Counted from the stretch's first letter, positions 1-9,974 are shown. The stretch is 64,000 nucleotides of DNA from Ruegeria halocynthiae (GCF_900106805.1 NZ_FNNP01000001.1:310001-374000), one strand, 5' to 3'. Made by a program: numbers and translations. The notes: a model not told the origin generated them from the letters alone.

Positions 1-30
1 AGTTGGTTCAACCTTTGTAGGAGATCACGA

Positions 31-483
31 ATGGCTGCACTTGAACAGGGAACATGGGTTATCATTGCCGACGGAGAAAAGGCGCTGGTGATGGAGAATA
101 TCACCGATGCGCAGGACCCGAATCTGGTTGTCGTATCCGTCGAAGAACAGGACGCAGGACCAAGTAAACCGACCGACCGGGCAGGGCGACGACCCGATAC
201 AGGCCCGAACCAGAAATCAGCGGTTGAGGAAGACAATTGGAAAGCCCACGCCAAATCTCTGTTTGTTCAGGATGTGGCGAACCTGTTGAACCGCAAGGGC
301 TTGAAAGGGGCGTATAAACGACTGGTGTTGGTCGCCAGTCCCCAAGTTCTGGGCCTGTTGCGTCGCAGACTGCATAGTGAGGTACTGGCCAAGGTGGTGG
401 CCGAGGTTGACAAGACCCTGACCAACCACCCGTTGCACAAGGTCGAGCGGATACTCAGAAACCGGCTGGCAAAACCTGCCTGA
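31..483 (+). CDS. Host attachment family protein (baeRF-like)
   Basis: This 150-residue cytosolic protein has no signal peptide or membrane segment. Its opening (TWVIIADGEKALVMEN) and C-terminal half (LVLVASPQVLGLLRRRL, then the basic HPLHKVERILRNRL) match the family annotated as 'protein required for attachment to host cells'. That family is related to the release-factor-like baeRF domains. The family name comes from a plant-associated bacterium and its biochemical role is unclear, so host attachment here would be an inference. A clear ribosome binding site (GTAGGAGATCACGA) precedes the ATG. It converges on the LOG-family gene, with a hairpin between the two stops. Confidence 0.85.
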   Translation: MAALEQGTWVIIADGEKALVMENITDAQDPNLVVVSVEEQDAGPSKPTDRAGRRPDTGPNQKSAVEEDNWKAHAKSLFVQDVANLLNRKGLKGAYKRLVLVASPQVLGLLRRRLHSEVLAKVVAEVDKTLTNHPLHKVERILRNRLAKPA

Positions 484-497
484 GGGAAAGCTGATAC

Positions 498-519
498 TCG
501 GGCGGTTCATGCCGCCCGA
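498..519. terminator. Hairpin between convergent genes
   Basis: TCGGGCGG and CCGCCCGA form an 8-bp perfect stem with a 6-base loop between two convergent stop codons. There is no T tract on either side, so it is a weak intrinsic terminator at best. Confidence 0.4.
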
Positions 520-531
520 ATGTCGCCCAAG

Positions 532-1083
532 TCAGTTCAGTAGCCTGCGAAGCTCGGACATCGCGGTTTCTGGTGTGTCGACCCAGGTGATGAATTCTGC
601 AAGCGATGCGTCGGCAAACCCCTGACCAATCAGCTGGTCCAGCAGTGTGTGCAGCGTGTCCCAATATCCGTCTACATTCGTCACCAGAATGGGTTTGTCG
701 TGCAGACCCAACTGACGCCATGTCAGCGCTTCGAACAGCTCATCCAGTGATCCCGGCCCACCGGGCAGGACTATCACGGCATCAGCATTCATGATCATGA
801 CTTTCTTACGCTCGTGCATTGTCTCGGTCACGATGAAACGAGTGAGGTCGGTCTTGCCAACCTCGCGTTGGAGCAGGTGCACCGGGATAACGCCGAATGT
901 ATCGCCACCTGCGGATTGCGCCGCGCGCGCGACCTCGCCCATCAGTCCCACATCTCCGGCGCCATAGACCAGCCGCCAGCCTTCGTCGGCCAGCAACATT
1001 CCCAGATTGTGAGCAGCAGCCGAGTAGGCTGGATTCACACCATTGCGTGACCCGCAATACACACAGACGGATTTCTGGGACAT
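532..1083 (-). CDS. LOG-family (TIGR00730) phosphoribohydrolase
   Basis: This 183-residue protein belongs to the lysine-decarboxylase-like LOG family, whose members release cytokinin-type bases or other nucleobases from nucleoside 5'-monophosphates. It has the N-terminal VCVYCGSRNG segment, the GAGDVGLMGEVARAA glycine loop and the diagnostic PGGPGSLDELFEALTW motif, equivalent to PGGxGTxxE. The start at 1083 (MSQKSVCVYCGS) is chosen because the longer frame adds 24 residues with no family similarity. The physiological substrate cannot be told from sequence. Confidence 0.9.
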   Translation of the reverse strand: MSQKSVCVYCGSRNGVNPAYSAAAHNLGMLLADEGWRLVYGAGDVGLMGEVARAAQSAGGDTFGVIPVHLLQREVGKTDLTRFIVTETMHERKKVMIMNADAVIVLPGGPGSLDELFEALTWRQLGLHDKPILVTNVDGYWDTLHTLLDQLIGQGFADASLAEFITWVDTPETAMSELRRLLN

Positions 1084-1209
1084 GGGTTGGGTTCTCTGCT
1101 CTTGTGTTAGGGGTTTTGACCCTTGATAGCGGGATTGATAGGTTGGCTCAACCATCCGTTAGATTGCGCGCCGGTCAGGGCGTTTGTCGGACGGAGTGAA
1201 AGGAAAAGA

Positions 1210-2499
1210 ATGGACGCCAAATCGGGAAGCGGAGGCTCGGGTACCTTCATATGGGGGTTGATTGCCGGGATCGTTGTGGTGCTCGGGTCGGGCGGGCTGT
1301 ACTTGTCCGGTATGTTCGGCGCGCCGCAGGAGCAGGCGGTGCCTGATGAGGGTGCTGTGACGACCCTGCAAGATGCGCAGCCGGCTGATGGGCAACCCGA
1401 GGAACAGGCCGCGGATTCTACGGAACTGGCGATTGAATCCACAGAACCGGCGGCTCAGGATGCGCCCGCCGAGAGTGTTGAACAAGCCCCGACCGTGGTG
1501 GCACCGGTGCTGGATCAGATATTCGTCGAGCACGATGGCAATACCCTGCTCTCGGGGAATGCAGAGCCGGGGTCCGAAGTCAGTGTACTGTTGGACGGCG
1601 AGACTGTTCACAGCTTTGTCGTCGACGAGAGCGGACAATTCGCCGAATTCCTGTCGATCCCGTTTGCCGATGACGCGCGCGGGCTTGTCCTGCAGACCCG
1701 GAGCGGTGAGGAAACCAGCCGGTCCGATGACTATCTGATTGCCGCCCTGCCTTCACCGGTAACGCCCGACGTGCCTGCGGCCCCTGCCGATGGGCCGGTC
1801 GCAGATGCGACCGAGGCGCAAACGACGGAAGCTGAAGCAACTGGAGAAGGTGAAACCGAAGTCGCAGAGAGTTCGGTACCCGCAGCCGCCGACGCCGAAA
1901 CCGCGACTGAACCGCAGCCTGAATCAGGTGGCGCAGCGGACCAGCAGATTGCAATCCTGCGCTCGGGTGAAGAAGGGGTTGAACTGGTGCAGCCTCCTTC
2001 TGTGCAGGATACGCCGCCGAAACAGATCGCTCTTGATACAATCGGTTATTCAGACACTGGCGATGTTAAGCTGACCGGGCGCGCTCGGGACGGATCAGCG
2101 GTGCGCCTGTATCTGGATAACCAGCTTGTGGCTGACCTTGCTCCCGCGACCGATGGGCAGTGGCGTGGCGAGGTCGAAGGTATCGATCCCGGCGTTTACA
2201 CTTTGCGCGTGGACGAAGTTGCGCCGGACGGCACCGTGGTCAGTAGGCTCGAGACTCCGTTCAAACGCGAACCGATTGAAACCCTGCGTGCTGTCGAAGC
2301 CAACGAGCCCGGTGACACCCTTGCCGAAACTCCGGCCATCCGTTCGGTCACGGTTCAAAAGGGCGATACGCTCTGGGCGATTTCGCGGGACCGGTTCGGT
2401 GATGGTGTGCTGTATGTCAAGCTGTTCGAGGCTAACAAGAATGCCATCCGCAATCCTGACCTGATCTATCCGGGGCAGATTTTCACCATCCCCGAATGA
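1210..2499 (+). CDS. Membrane-anchored LysM-domain protein
   Basis: This 429-residue protein has one N-terminal transmembrane helix (around residues 13-35, WGLIAGIVVVLGSGGLYLSG). A long Pro/Ala/Glu-rich low-complexity linker follows, carrying two Ig-like or carboxypeptidase-regulatory-like beta segments (about 100-180 and 280-360). A C-terminal LysM domain begins at SVTVQKGDTLWAISRDRFGDG and ends FTIPE. LysM domains bind peptidoglycan, so it probably tethers the inner membrane or a periplasmic complex to the wall. The start at 1210 follows an AGGAAAAGA ribosome site; the longer frame upstream is not conserved in character. Confidence 0.85.
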   Translation: MDAKSGSGGSGTFIWGLIAGIVVVLGSGGLYLSGMFGAPQEQAVPDEGAVTTLQDAQPADGQPEEQAADSTELAIESTEPAAQDAPAESVEQAPTVVAPVLDQIFVEHDGNTLLSGNAEPGSEVSVLLDGETVHSFVVDESGQFAEFLSIPFADDARGLVLQTRSGEETSRSDDYLIAALPSPVTPDVPAAPADGPVADATEAQTTEAEATGEGETEVAESSVPAAADAETATEPQPESGGAADQQIAILRSGEEGVELVQPPSVQDTPPKQIALDTIGYSDTGDVKLTGRARDGSAVRLYLDNQLVADLAPATDGQWRGEVEGIDPGVYTLRVDEVAPDGTVVSRLETPFKREPIETLRAVEANEPGDTLAETPAIRSVTVQKGDTLWAISRDRFGDGVLYVKLFEANKNAIRNPDLIYPGQIFTIPE

Positions 2500-2557
2500 G
2501 CTTTGCACTGGCCCTTTCCGGGCCGTAGCCTATCTCTGACCGCAATTAAGGTACGTG

Positions 2558-4369
2558 ATGAGACAACCATCCGCGATCCAAACCGACCCGGACCAAAATC
2601 GCTCAGGCTGGCGCACCATCCGCAAGGTGGCGCCTTATCTTTGGCCTGAAGATGAAACATGGGTGAAACGCCGTGTTGTGTTGGCGCTGGCGATGCTGGT
2701 GCTGGCCAAGTTGATCGCTGTTTATACACCAATCCTGTACAAGGGCGCGGTGGACGGGCTGGCGGGCGAGGGCGTGCCGCCGCTGGCATTGGGCGCGGTT
2801 GGGCTGACTGTGGCCTATGGTGTTGCCCGGATGATGACGGTCGGATTTCAGCAATTGCGCGACGCGCTGTTTGCCCCGGTCGGGCAGCGCGCGCTTCGGG
2901 CGCTGGCGCTTGAGACGTTTCAGCATATTCACCAGCTTTCGATGCGGTACCATGTGACGCGACGCACGGGTGGCCTTAGCCGGATCATCGAGCGCGGTGT
3001 GAAAGGCGTTGAGTTCCTGTTGCGGTTTCTGCTGTTCTCGATCGGCCCGCTGATCCTTGAGCTTTTGCTGGTTTCGATCGTACTGATGTGGTTGTTTGAC
3101 GTTTGGTATCTGGTCGTCGTCGCCATCACCATCGCGCTTTACATCTGGTTCACGTTCGCGGTCACCGAATGGCGCGTGAAACTGCGGCGCGAGATGAATG
3201 ATCAGGATACCGAGGCCAACCAGCGTGCCATCGACAGTCTTCTGAACTTCGAAACGGTCAAGTATTTCAATGCCGAGACACGCGAGGCCGAACGCTATGA
3301 CGTTTCGATGAAGGGGTATGCCCAGGCTGCGTTGAAAACGGCCTATTCGCTGGCTTTCCTGAACTTCGGCCAGTCTTTACTGATCACCTGTGGCCTGATT
3401 GGCGTGATGGTGCTGGCCGCGAAGGGTGTGCAAAGCGGGTCTCTGACGGTGGGTGATTTTGTGATGGTAAACGCCTACATGATCCAGATTACCGTGCCCC
3501 TGAATTTCCTTGGTACTGTGTATCGTGAGATCCGGCAGTCGCTGGTCGATATGGGGCAGATGTTCGATCTGTTAGAGCAGCCTGCGGAAGTGATGGACAA
3601 ACCCTGCGCTCCGAACCTCAGGGTAAATGGCGGAGAGGTCACCCTCGAGAATGTGCATTTCGGATATGAGGCGGAGCGCGAAATCTTAAAAGGCGTTTCC
3701 CTGACCGTGCCGGCAGGTCAGACAGTGGCGATCGTCGGGGCCACAGGTTCGGGCAAATCCACCATCGGGCGGCTGTTGTTTCGGTTCTATGATGTCACCG
3801 GCGGGTCGCTAAAGATCGACGGTCAGGATGTGCGCGATGTCAGTCAGACCAGCCTACATGCCTCAATCGGGGTTGTCCCGCAGGATACGGTCCTGTTCAA
3901 CGACACGATCCGCTACAACATCGCCTATGGGCGCGAGGGCGCAACGCAGGATGATGTGGACGCCGCCGCCAGAGCCGCGCAAATTCACGATTTCATCGTT
4001 AGCCTGCCCGAGGGCTATGACACTAAGGTGGGAGAGCGCGGCCTGAAGCTGTCAGGTGGAGAGAAACAGCGCGTCGGCATCGCCCGAACACTGCTTAAGA
4101 ACCCGCCAATTCTGTTGCTGGACGAGGCGACCTCGGCTTTGGATACGGATACTGAACAAGACATCAAAGATGCTCTGTCGCGCGCCGGTGTGGGGCGCAC
4201 CGTGATCACAATCGCCCACCGCCTGAGCACCATAGCCGAGGCTGATCAGATTGTTGTGCTGGAACAAGGTGAGATCATTGAGAAAGGCACACATGACGAA
4301 CTGCTTCGGCGCGCGGGACGATATGCTCAGCTCTGGAGTCGCCAGCAATCTGACGGTCAGGCGGCTTGA
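2558..4369 (+). CDS. ABC exporter, Atm1/HMT1-type half-transporter
   Basis: This 603-residue half-transporter has a six-helix membrane domain (residues about 40-320) fused to an ATPase domain (about 350-590). The ATPase has Walker A GATGSGKST, signature LSGGEKQR, Walker B ILLLDEATSALD and the H-loop IAHRLST. The RRTGGLSRIIERGVKG segment and the QTLxxNFGQSL-like region in the membrane domain match the Atm1/ABCB7 family, which exports glutathione-linked sulfur or metal species from the cytoplasm. In-frame GTG (2555) and ATG (2558) are adjacent; the ATG is the likelier start. Confidence 0.88.
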   Translation: MRQPSAIQTDPDQNRSGWRTIRKVAPYLWPEDETWVKRRVVLALAMLVLAKLIAVYTPILYKGAVDGLAGEGVPPLALGAVGLTVAYGVARMMTVGFQQLRDALFAPVGQRALRALALETFQHIHQLSMRYHVTRRTGGLSRIIERGVKGVEFLLRFLLFSIGPLILELLLVSIVLMWLFDVWYLVVVAITIALYIWFTFAVTEWRVKLRREMNDQDTEANQRAIDSLLNFETVKYFNAETREAERYDVSMKGYAQAALKTAYSLAFLNFGQSLLITCGLIGVMVLAAKGVQSGSLTVGDFVMVNAYMIQITVPLNFLGTVYREIRQSLVDMGQMFDLLEQPAEVMDKPCAPNLRVNGGEVTLENVHFGYEAEREILKGVSLTVPAGQTVAIVGATGSGKSTIGRLLFRFYDVTGGSLKIDGQDVRDVSQTSLHASIGVVPQDTVLFNDTIRYNIAYGREGATQDDVDAAARAAQIHDFIVSLPEGYDTKVGERGLKLSGGEKQRVGIARTLLKNPPILLLDEATSALDTDTEQDIKDALSRAGVGRTVITIAHRLSTIAEADQIVVLEQGEIIEKGTHDELLRRAGRYAQLWSRQQSDGQAA

Positions 4370-4511
4370 ATCCGCGCTGCGTTGGGCGTCGGTTCGCACC
4401 TATGTTAATCCGCCACAAATGAAATCAATCGCGTTTGGCTGCGTTTTCCGTTTGACGCGGATTATCGGCCGACACATTGTGCGCACCGCACTACAGACAA
4501 GGGTAAATCTC

Positions 4512-4835
4512 ATGAAATTTCGAGCAGCGGCAGTGTTGACTGCGACGGCACTGATGGCGACTTCGGCGGCGGCCGAGGATCTGGAGTTTTTGATCATCAA
4601 TGAAACCAGTTTTGATCTGGTTGAATTCAATGTTTCCCCAGCCTCGTCCGGCAGTTGGGAAGGTAACCTGCTTCAGGGCGGTTATCTGGGCTCGGACTAT
4701 GAAGTTGGTGTTCTGATCGCTGACGGACTGACCACCTGTGTCTACGATATTCGCGGTGAATTCAGCGACGGGGAATCTGTCGAAGACTATGGTTTGAACC
4801 TGTGTGATCTGGGCGAATATGCGTTCGTCGAATGA
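4512..4835 (+). CDS. Small secreted protein with two cysteines
   Basis: This 107-residue protein has a clear signal peptide, MKFRAAAVLTATALMATSAAAED, with predicted cleavage after SAAA. The mature part is acidic and contains two cysteines (TTCVYDIRG and LNLCDLGEY) that could form a disulfide. Small periplasmic proteins of this kind are widespread in roseobacters and sometimes carry misleading enzyme names. I assign no function. The open frame extends upstream into the ABC exporter gene, but the signal peptide fixes the start at 4512. Confidence 0.75.
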   Translation: MKFRAAAVLTATALMATSAAAEDLEFLIINETSFDLVEFNVSPASSGSWEGNLLQGGYLGSDYEVGVLIADGLTTCVYDIRGEFSDGESVEDYGLNLCDLGEYAFVE

Positions 4836-4851
4836 CGTGTCCACCAGATTG

Positions 4852-4886
4852 TAAAAAAGGCGAGCCCGAGGGCTCGCCTTTTTTTA
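4852..4886. terminator. Bidirectional intrinsic terminator
   Basis: GGCGAGCCCGAGGGCTCGCC is flanked by an A tract on the left and a T tract on the right. It can therefore terminate both the small secreted protein gene and the RND permease gene, whose stop codon lies inside the T tract. Confidence 0.9.
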
Positions 4887-7800
4887 TTCCGCGGCTTTCA
4901 GCGGTGTTTTCGGCGGATGATCGGGGCGGTCATCCTGTGTGCTCTCACGAGTGGTTGCCGACTGATTTTCATCCGTCCAAATCATTTCGGTCGCTTGCAT
5001 GTCGCGCGCGCTTTGGCCAATCGCCATATCCTGTGCGATCTGGCTTGATCGCCCGGCTGTGGACCGTGCCAGTGCCTTGCCCAGCCAAACAGCGTAGGTC
5101 GTGACCCATACACGTAGCGCCAGAAGCGATGGCGTCACGATCAGCGTAAGGACGGTGGCTGTGCCCAGTCCGAACACCACCGCCGTCGCCAGTTGCTTCC
5201 ACCAAAGCGCTGTGGGGCTGTCGATCGAGTATCCGCCGCCGATGAAATCCAGCGACAGGCCGAACATCATCGGGGTCAGGCCCGCCATGGTCGTCAGTGT
5301 GGTCAGCAATACCGGACGGATGCGTGCCTCGGCCGTGCGAACGATGGCATCAATGCGCGACATGTATCCGCTGTATTCCTGATAGGTGTCGATCAGAACA
5401 ATGTTGTTGTTCACCACGATCCCTGCCAAAGCGACGATGCCGGTCCCGGTCATGATGATCGAGAACGGCTGCTGCATTACCATCATCCCGATCAGCACAC
5501 CCGTCGTGGATAGAACCACCGCCAGCAAGACCAGAGCCGAGTTATAGAACGAGTTGAACTGAGCCAGCAGGATCACGAACATCAGGCCCAGTGCGGCCAG
5601 AAACGCGCTGGACAGGAAAGCCTGGCTTTCTGCCTGATCTTCCTGATCGCCGGTCCATTCCCATGCGATGGTGCGGCCGAACGGGTCGGTTTGCAGCCAT
5701 TCGGTCAACACCGCGATCCGTTCGTTGGGGTTTATCAAGGCGAAACGTGCATTGCCTGAATCGATCTCGGCTGCCAGAACGTTGACGTTTTCCGCGCCTG
5801 TCAGCGTTATTACCTCAAAGATACTACCTGTCGAATCGGTGACGGTTGAGCCAGAGGGTTCCATCCCGTCGACAAGCTCGCGCAAGATTGCCATCCGTTG
5901 TTCGGTGCCATCAGGGTTGTCGACGACGACCTTGATCAGACCCGGCTCAACATCCGCCTTGACGTCATAGTAGCGTTGTTGATTCACACGGTTGATTTCG
6001 GCCAGCTTAGGCACCGGTTTGCGCGTGACGAAGTTCGATAGCGGGATCAGTCCGTCCGGGGTGCGCACCTTGAGCGTATCCAGAGTGGACAGGACGCGAT
6101 CTTGATCGGGCAGGCGGACGCGGATTTCGACCTCTTCGTCGGTGGAAACCGGGCGCATCTCACCCAACAGGATGCCGCGTGTCACAAGCTGTACCATTGC
6201 GCCAACCGTTGCGACGTCCGCACCAAAGCGACCTGCCTTGGCTACATCCACGTCGATTTGCCAATCGATGCCGGGCAGGGGCAGGGTATCCTCGATCTTG
6301 ATCAGACCCGGGGTGTTATCGAACGCCTCGCGCGCTGTGATCGTTGCTTCTGTCAATTCCTCCCAGCCATCGCCTTTGATCCGCAGATGCACAGGTTTGG
6401 CCGAAGCGGGCCCTTGCTCCAGTGGAAGGATCTCGACAATAAAGCCCGGAATTTTCGCCAGTTCAGCGTTCAGCTGATCCAGAACGAAATCACCGTCATA
6501 TTCCGGGGCGACCACATGCCGGTCGAACAAGCCTCCGGCAATGGGTTCTGACACGTTTGGCCGGTCTTCCCAGGGTATGATCTCAAACTGAACGCGTCCT
6601 ACTGTATCCGCCGGGGCGCCAGCCCCGCCATCATTCTGATTCAGGCCACCTTCACCAGCAAATGAAAACACATTGATCACCGCCGGATGGGCGCTGATGA
6701 CGCGCTCGGCCTCGAGAACCATCTCATCCTTTTCAGCCAGAGACAGATTGCCACGCGCCCGAACATAAGCCGTGGCTTGTTCCGGTTCGCTTTCGACGAA
6801 GAATTCAACGCCGCGCGCGTTTTGCGGGAACACGATGAATGCGATCCAGAAGACAAGCGCAAAGACTACTGCAATCGATACGACCGGCATGACTGGATTG
6901 CCGACCAGAAACTTGACGACATACCCGAAGGGTGTGTGCTCTTTGGCGGTGTGAATATGCTCGTCAGGGGCGCGTTCGATCTTGGCTGCACTCAGCGTGA
7001 CCGAACCTGCAAAGGCACCGATCAGGAACATCAGCACGCCTACGATTGAGCCACCGGGTAGCAGATAGTTGGGGTTCAAGACCTGCATTGCGCCGAGGAA
7101 TATCAGGTACAGTGACGGCGGCACCAACAGCGCACGCAACCACCACGGCGCGCGGGCCCGCAACCAGCTCGAGCTGCGCTCGAAGCTGCGGCTCATCCGG
7201 CCCGAGACACCGCCAACGACCGGCAGGTAGATCAATGCCACAATCAGCGAAGCCGACAGAACAAAGATCAAAGTGATTGGGAGCATTTTCATGAACTCAC
7301 CCGGAATTCCGGGCCAGAACAGCATCGGCAGAAACGCGCACAAGGTCGTGGCTGTCGATGAGACAATCGGCCAGAACATCCGTTGTGCAGCCTCGACATA
7401 GGCGTGCATCGGACCGACGCCTTCTTTTATGCGCTTGTCGGCATACTCCACCACGACGATGGCACCATCGACCAGCATGCCCACGGCAAGGATGAGGCCG
7501 AACATGACCATATTCGAGATTGTGACCCCGATCATCGCCAGAAAGGCAAAGCACAGCAGGAAGGATGTCGGAATTGCAAAGCCCACCAGCAACGCGGCGC
7601 GTGTCCCTAAAGAAGCCAGAACCACGATCATCACCAGCGCGACGGCGGTCAGGACCGACCCTTCAAGCTGACGCACCATTGAATCGACGATGCGACTCTG
7701 GTCGTTTGAGGTGCCCACATCAACAGCAGCTTGTAGTTCGGCTGGCCACTTGGCCTGTTCCTCGGCGACGGTGGCTTTGATCAGCGCAACGGTGTCGATC

Positions 7801-8672
7801 AGATTGAAGCCCTTGCGCTTGACCACCTGCAGCGCGACCGTGTGCTCTCCGTTGAACCGCGCCGTGCCCGCGCGGTCTTCGAACGTATAGTTAATCTCAG
7901 CCAGTTCGCCGAGTGTCACCACACGGTCTCCATTGACTTTGACAGGCAGCCCATAGACATCCTGCGCAGTCTTGAAGGATGATGGAATCTTGACCGAGAA
8001 GGTGCCCTGTTCGGTTTCAACCTCGCCTGCGGCGATCAATTGGTTGTTGTTCTGTACGACGTTGATCAGTTCCGCAGCCGTGACGTTGTAGGCCTCAAGC
8101 CGCAGCGGGTCGATCACGACCTCAAGCATTTCATCTCGGTTTCCGGCAATACCAGCCTCAAGCACCGCATCCAGCGCTTCCAATTCGTCCTGCAGATCTT
8201 TGGCAACGCGCGCCATCGTGCGCTCGGGCACTGGGCCGGTAAGGTTGACGATAACAATGGGAAACTCGGAGAAGTTGACCTCAGTAATCGTATATTGCTC
8301 GGACCCATCGGGGAAATCGGCCTGTGCAGTGTTCATGGCATCGCGTACATCGGCGATGGTGGCTGATTTGTCCCAACCGAACTCAAACTCCAGCAGAACT
8401 CCCGCATAGCTTTCAGCGGCGGTGGCGGTCATCGTGTCCAGCCCGTCGAGATCAGCCATCTCGGTTTCCATCGGTTTGATCAGTAGGCTTTCGCTGTCCT
8501 CTGCCGAAATGCCGGGAAACTGGACCGATACAAACAGCATCGGGATATCAATATCCGGCTCACCCTCTTTTGGCAGGCTGACATAGGCGAATCCGCCGAT
8601 CACCAGTGAGATCGCGATGAAGGCCAGAACCATTCTGGCACGGCCTGCGGCCCAACTGACTATGCCCGTCAT
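4884..8672 (-). CDS. RND efflux permease (AcrB/HAE family)
   Basis: This 1262-residue inner-membrane efflux pump has the RND plan of two repeats, each a helix followed by a large periplasmic loop and further helices. Start MTGIVSWAAGRARMVL, FPGISAEDSESLLIKPMETE in the first porter domain, and GMLVDGAIVVVEYADKR in helix 4 are diagnostic. The AcrB double aspartate is Asp-Gly here and the helix-10 lysine is replaced in GIVVNNNIVLID, a variant seen in divergent HAE pumps. It is longer than AcrB because of an extra mid-protein membrane segment and a hydrophilic C-terminal tail of about 75 residues. It overlaps the adaptor gene by four bases. The substrate is unknown. Confidence 0.93.
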   Translation of the reverse strand: MTGIVSWAAGRARMVLAFIAISLVIGGFAYVSLPKEGEPDIDIPMLFVSVQFPGISAEDSESLLIKPMETEMADLDGLDTMTATAAESYAGVLLEFEFGWDKSATIADVRDAMNTAQADFPDGSEQYTITEVNFSEFPIVIVNLTGPVPERTMARVAKDLQDELEALDAVLEAGIAGNRDEMLEVVIDPLRLEAYNVTAAELINVVQNNNQLIAAGEVETEQGTFSVKIPSSFKTAQDVYGLPVKVNGDRVVTLGELAEINYTFEDRAGTARFNGEHTVALQVVKRKGFNLIDTVALIKATVAEEQAKWPAELQAAVDVGTSNDQSRIVDSMVRQLEGSVLTAVALVMIVVLASLGTRAALLVGFAIPTSFLLCFAFLAMIGVTISNMVMFGLILAVGMLVDGAIVVVEYADKRIKEGVGPMHAYVEAAQRMFWPIVSSTATTLCAFLPMLFWPGIPGEFMKMLPITLIFVLSASLIVALIYLPVVGGVSGRMSRSFERSSSWLRARAPWWLRALLVPPSLYLIFLGAMQVLNPNYLLPGGSIVGVLMFLIGAFAGSVTLSAAKIERAPDEHIHTAKEHTPFGYVVKFLVGNPVMPVVSIAVVFALVFWIAFIVFPQNARGVEFFVESEPEQATAYVRARGNLSLAEKDEMVLEAERVISAHPAVINVFSFAGEGGLNQNDGGAGAPADTVGRVQFEIIPWEDRPNVSEPIAGGLFDRHVVAPEYDGDFVLDQLNAELAKIPGFIVEILPLEQGPASAKPVHLRIKGDGWEELTEATITAREAFDNTPGLIKIEDTLPLPGIDWQIDVDVAKAGRFGADVATVGAMVQLVTRGILLGEMRPVSTDEEVEIRVRLPDQDRVLSTLDTLKVRTPDGLIPLSNFVTRKPVPKLAEINRVNQQRYYDVKADVEPGLIKVVVDNPDGTEQRMAILRELVDGMEPSGSTVTDSTGSIFEVITLTGAENVNVLAAEIDSGNARFALINPNERIAVLTEWLQTDPFGRTIAWEWTGDQEDQAESQAFLSSAFLAALGLMFVILLAQFNSFYNSALVLLAVVLSTTGVLIGMMVMQQPFSIIMTGTGIVALAGIVVNNNIVLIDTYQEYSGYMSRIDAIVRTAEARIRPVLLTTLTTMAGLTPMMFGLSLDFIGGGYSIDSPTALWWKQLATAVVFGLGTATVLTLIVTPSLLALRVWVTTYAVWLGKALARSTAGRSSQIAQDMAIGQSARDMQATEMIWTDENQSATTRESTQDDRPDHPPKTPLKAAE

Positions 8673-9892
8673 TGCGATTTTTCCCTGTAAGTCGGTACGA
8701 CCGTCACGCCGCGTGTGACGAATTCCTGGCCGACCACAATGATGTCCGCGGTTTCCGGAAGGCCGTCAGCCCACACACCATCGGCGGTGTCACGCAGCAG
8801 GCGGATGGGAACAAAATCAACCACATTATTGGCAATCACCGTCCGCACCCCAAGCTCACCTTCATTGTTCAGGGTCAGCGCCGATTGCGGTAGCAGATGC
8901 GCTTTGACACCTTCGGCTGCGATCTGAATGTTGACTGTCTGCCCATCGCGGATCAGCAGTTCCGGGTTTGGCACAGTGATCTCCACCTCAAAGGTCCGAG
9001 TGGTTTCATCAGCGGAGCGGCTGAGGAAAGTCACACGCCCCTCAACCTGCAAACCAGTGACCAGCTGTGCTGACGCCATTGATCCGACGATGATCCGGTT
9101 CACTTCGGTTTCCGGCACGAACGCCACAAGCTTGATCGGGTCAAGCTGGATTACGGTTGCGCATAGCGAGCCGGGCTGCATCAGGCTGCCCAATTCTGCG
9201 GTATCACTTTCCAGCAAGCCTTTGAAAGGGGCCTCGATGGTCAGGCGATCTATCTCGCGTTGCGCCGCCGCAACCGCCGCAGTCGCGGCCTCGATCCCGG
9301 CCTGCGTTGCTTCCAGACCGGCCTCAGCGGATTTGATTCCAGCCTCGGCGGTGCTCATCTCAGCCTCGCTTGAGATACGGCGCGTTTCCGACCCGAACCC
9401 GGTTTCAGACAGTTTGCGGGCGGCCTTCAGATTGATTTCAGCCTCGGCCAGACGGGCATGCGCCTCTTCAATGCGGGCTTCGGCTTCGGGTACACGACTT
9501 TCTGCCTCAAGCGTTGCAGCCATGGCCTCGGCAAGGCTGGCAGGGCGGGTTCCGGGGTCAAGCTCGCAGAGCAGGTCACCTGCTTCGACAAATGTACCTT
9601 TGCGCTTGGGTTCCGACAAAACGGTCGAGATCGTCTCGGCCAGCACTTCGACCTGACGATTTGCCCTGGTTTGACCCCGCAACTGCACGGCACTGCCGAT
9701 TTCGCGCGCGGACGAACGCAGCACAATGACGCCAATCGCATCTGATGGCGGACCTGTTTCCACCACGTCGGTTGCAGTTTCCGCAGGCTCATCGCTGCGA
9801 CCGGCAAACGCAAAAAGTGAATCGCGTTCGAAGACAAGGAAATACAATGCAATGATGACCAAAACGGCGTTAACGAATGAGATCCATCGCAT
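8669..9892 (-). CDS. RND efflux periplasmic adaptor (HlyD/AcrA family)
   Basis: This protein of about 407 residues is the membrane-fusion partner of the downstream permease. It has an N-terminal membrane anchor, a lipoyl-like half-motif (LRGQTRANRQVEVLAETISTVLSEP), a long alanine/glutamate-rich coiled-coil hairpin (about 115-210) and beta-barrel domains ending in QEFVTRGVTVVPTYREKSQ. Two ATGs, at 9901 and 9892, are in frame. The GGAGA ribosome site sits eight bases before the second, so 9892 is preferred. No outer-membrane TolC gene is present in the window. Confidence 0.9.
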   Translation of the reverse strand: MRWISFVNAVLVIIALYFLVFERDSLFAFAGRSDEPAETATDVVETGPPSDAIGVIVLRSSAREIGSAVQLRGQTRANRQVEVLAETISTVLSEPKRKGTFVEAGDLLCELDPGTRPASLAEAMAATLEAESRVPEAEARIEEAHARLAEAEINLKAARKLSETGFGSETRRISSEAEMSTAEAGIKSAEAGLEATQAGIEAATAAVAAAQREIDRLTIEAPFKGLLESDTAELGSLMQPGSLCATVIQLDPIKLVAFVPETEVNRIIVGSMASAQLVTGLQVEGRVTFLSRSADETTRTFEVEITVPNPELLIRDGQTVNIQIAAEGVKAHLLPQSALTLNNEGELGVRTVIANNVVDFVPIRLLRDTADGVWADGLPETADIIVVGQEFVTRGVTVVPTYREKSQ

Positions 9893-9974
9893 ACGGTACA
9901 TTCTCCAAAATTTTTCTAGCGGTCAGCTTTGGTGTCTACGCCTTGAAATGGGGTAGGCGCAGTGGATTTTCCAT

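Noticed and set aside
8928..9656. 242-codon plus-strand frame
   Set aside because: Antisense to the RND adaptor, Ser/Ala-rich, with no start signal or recognisable domain.
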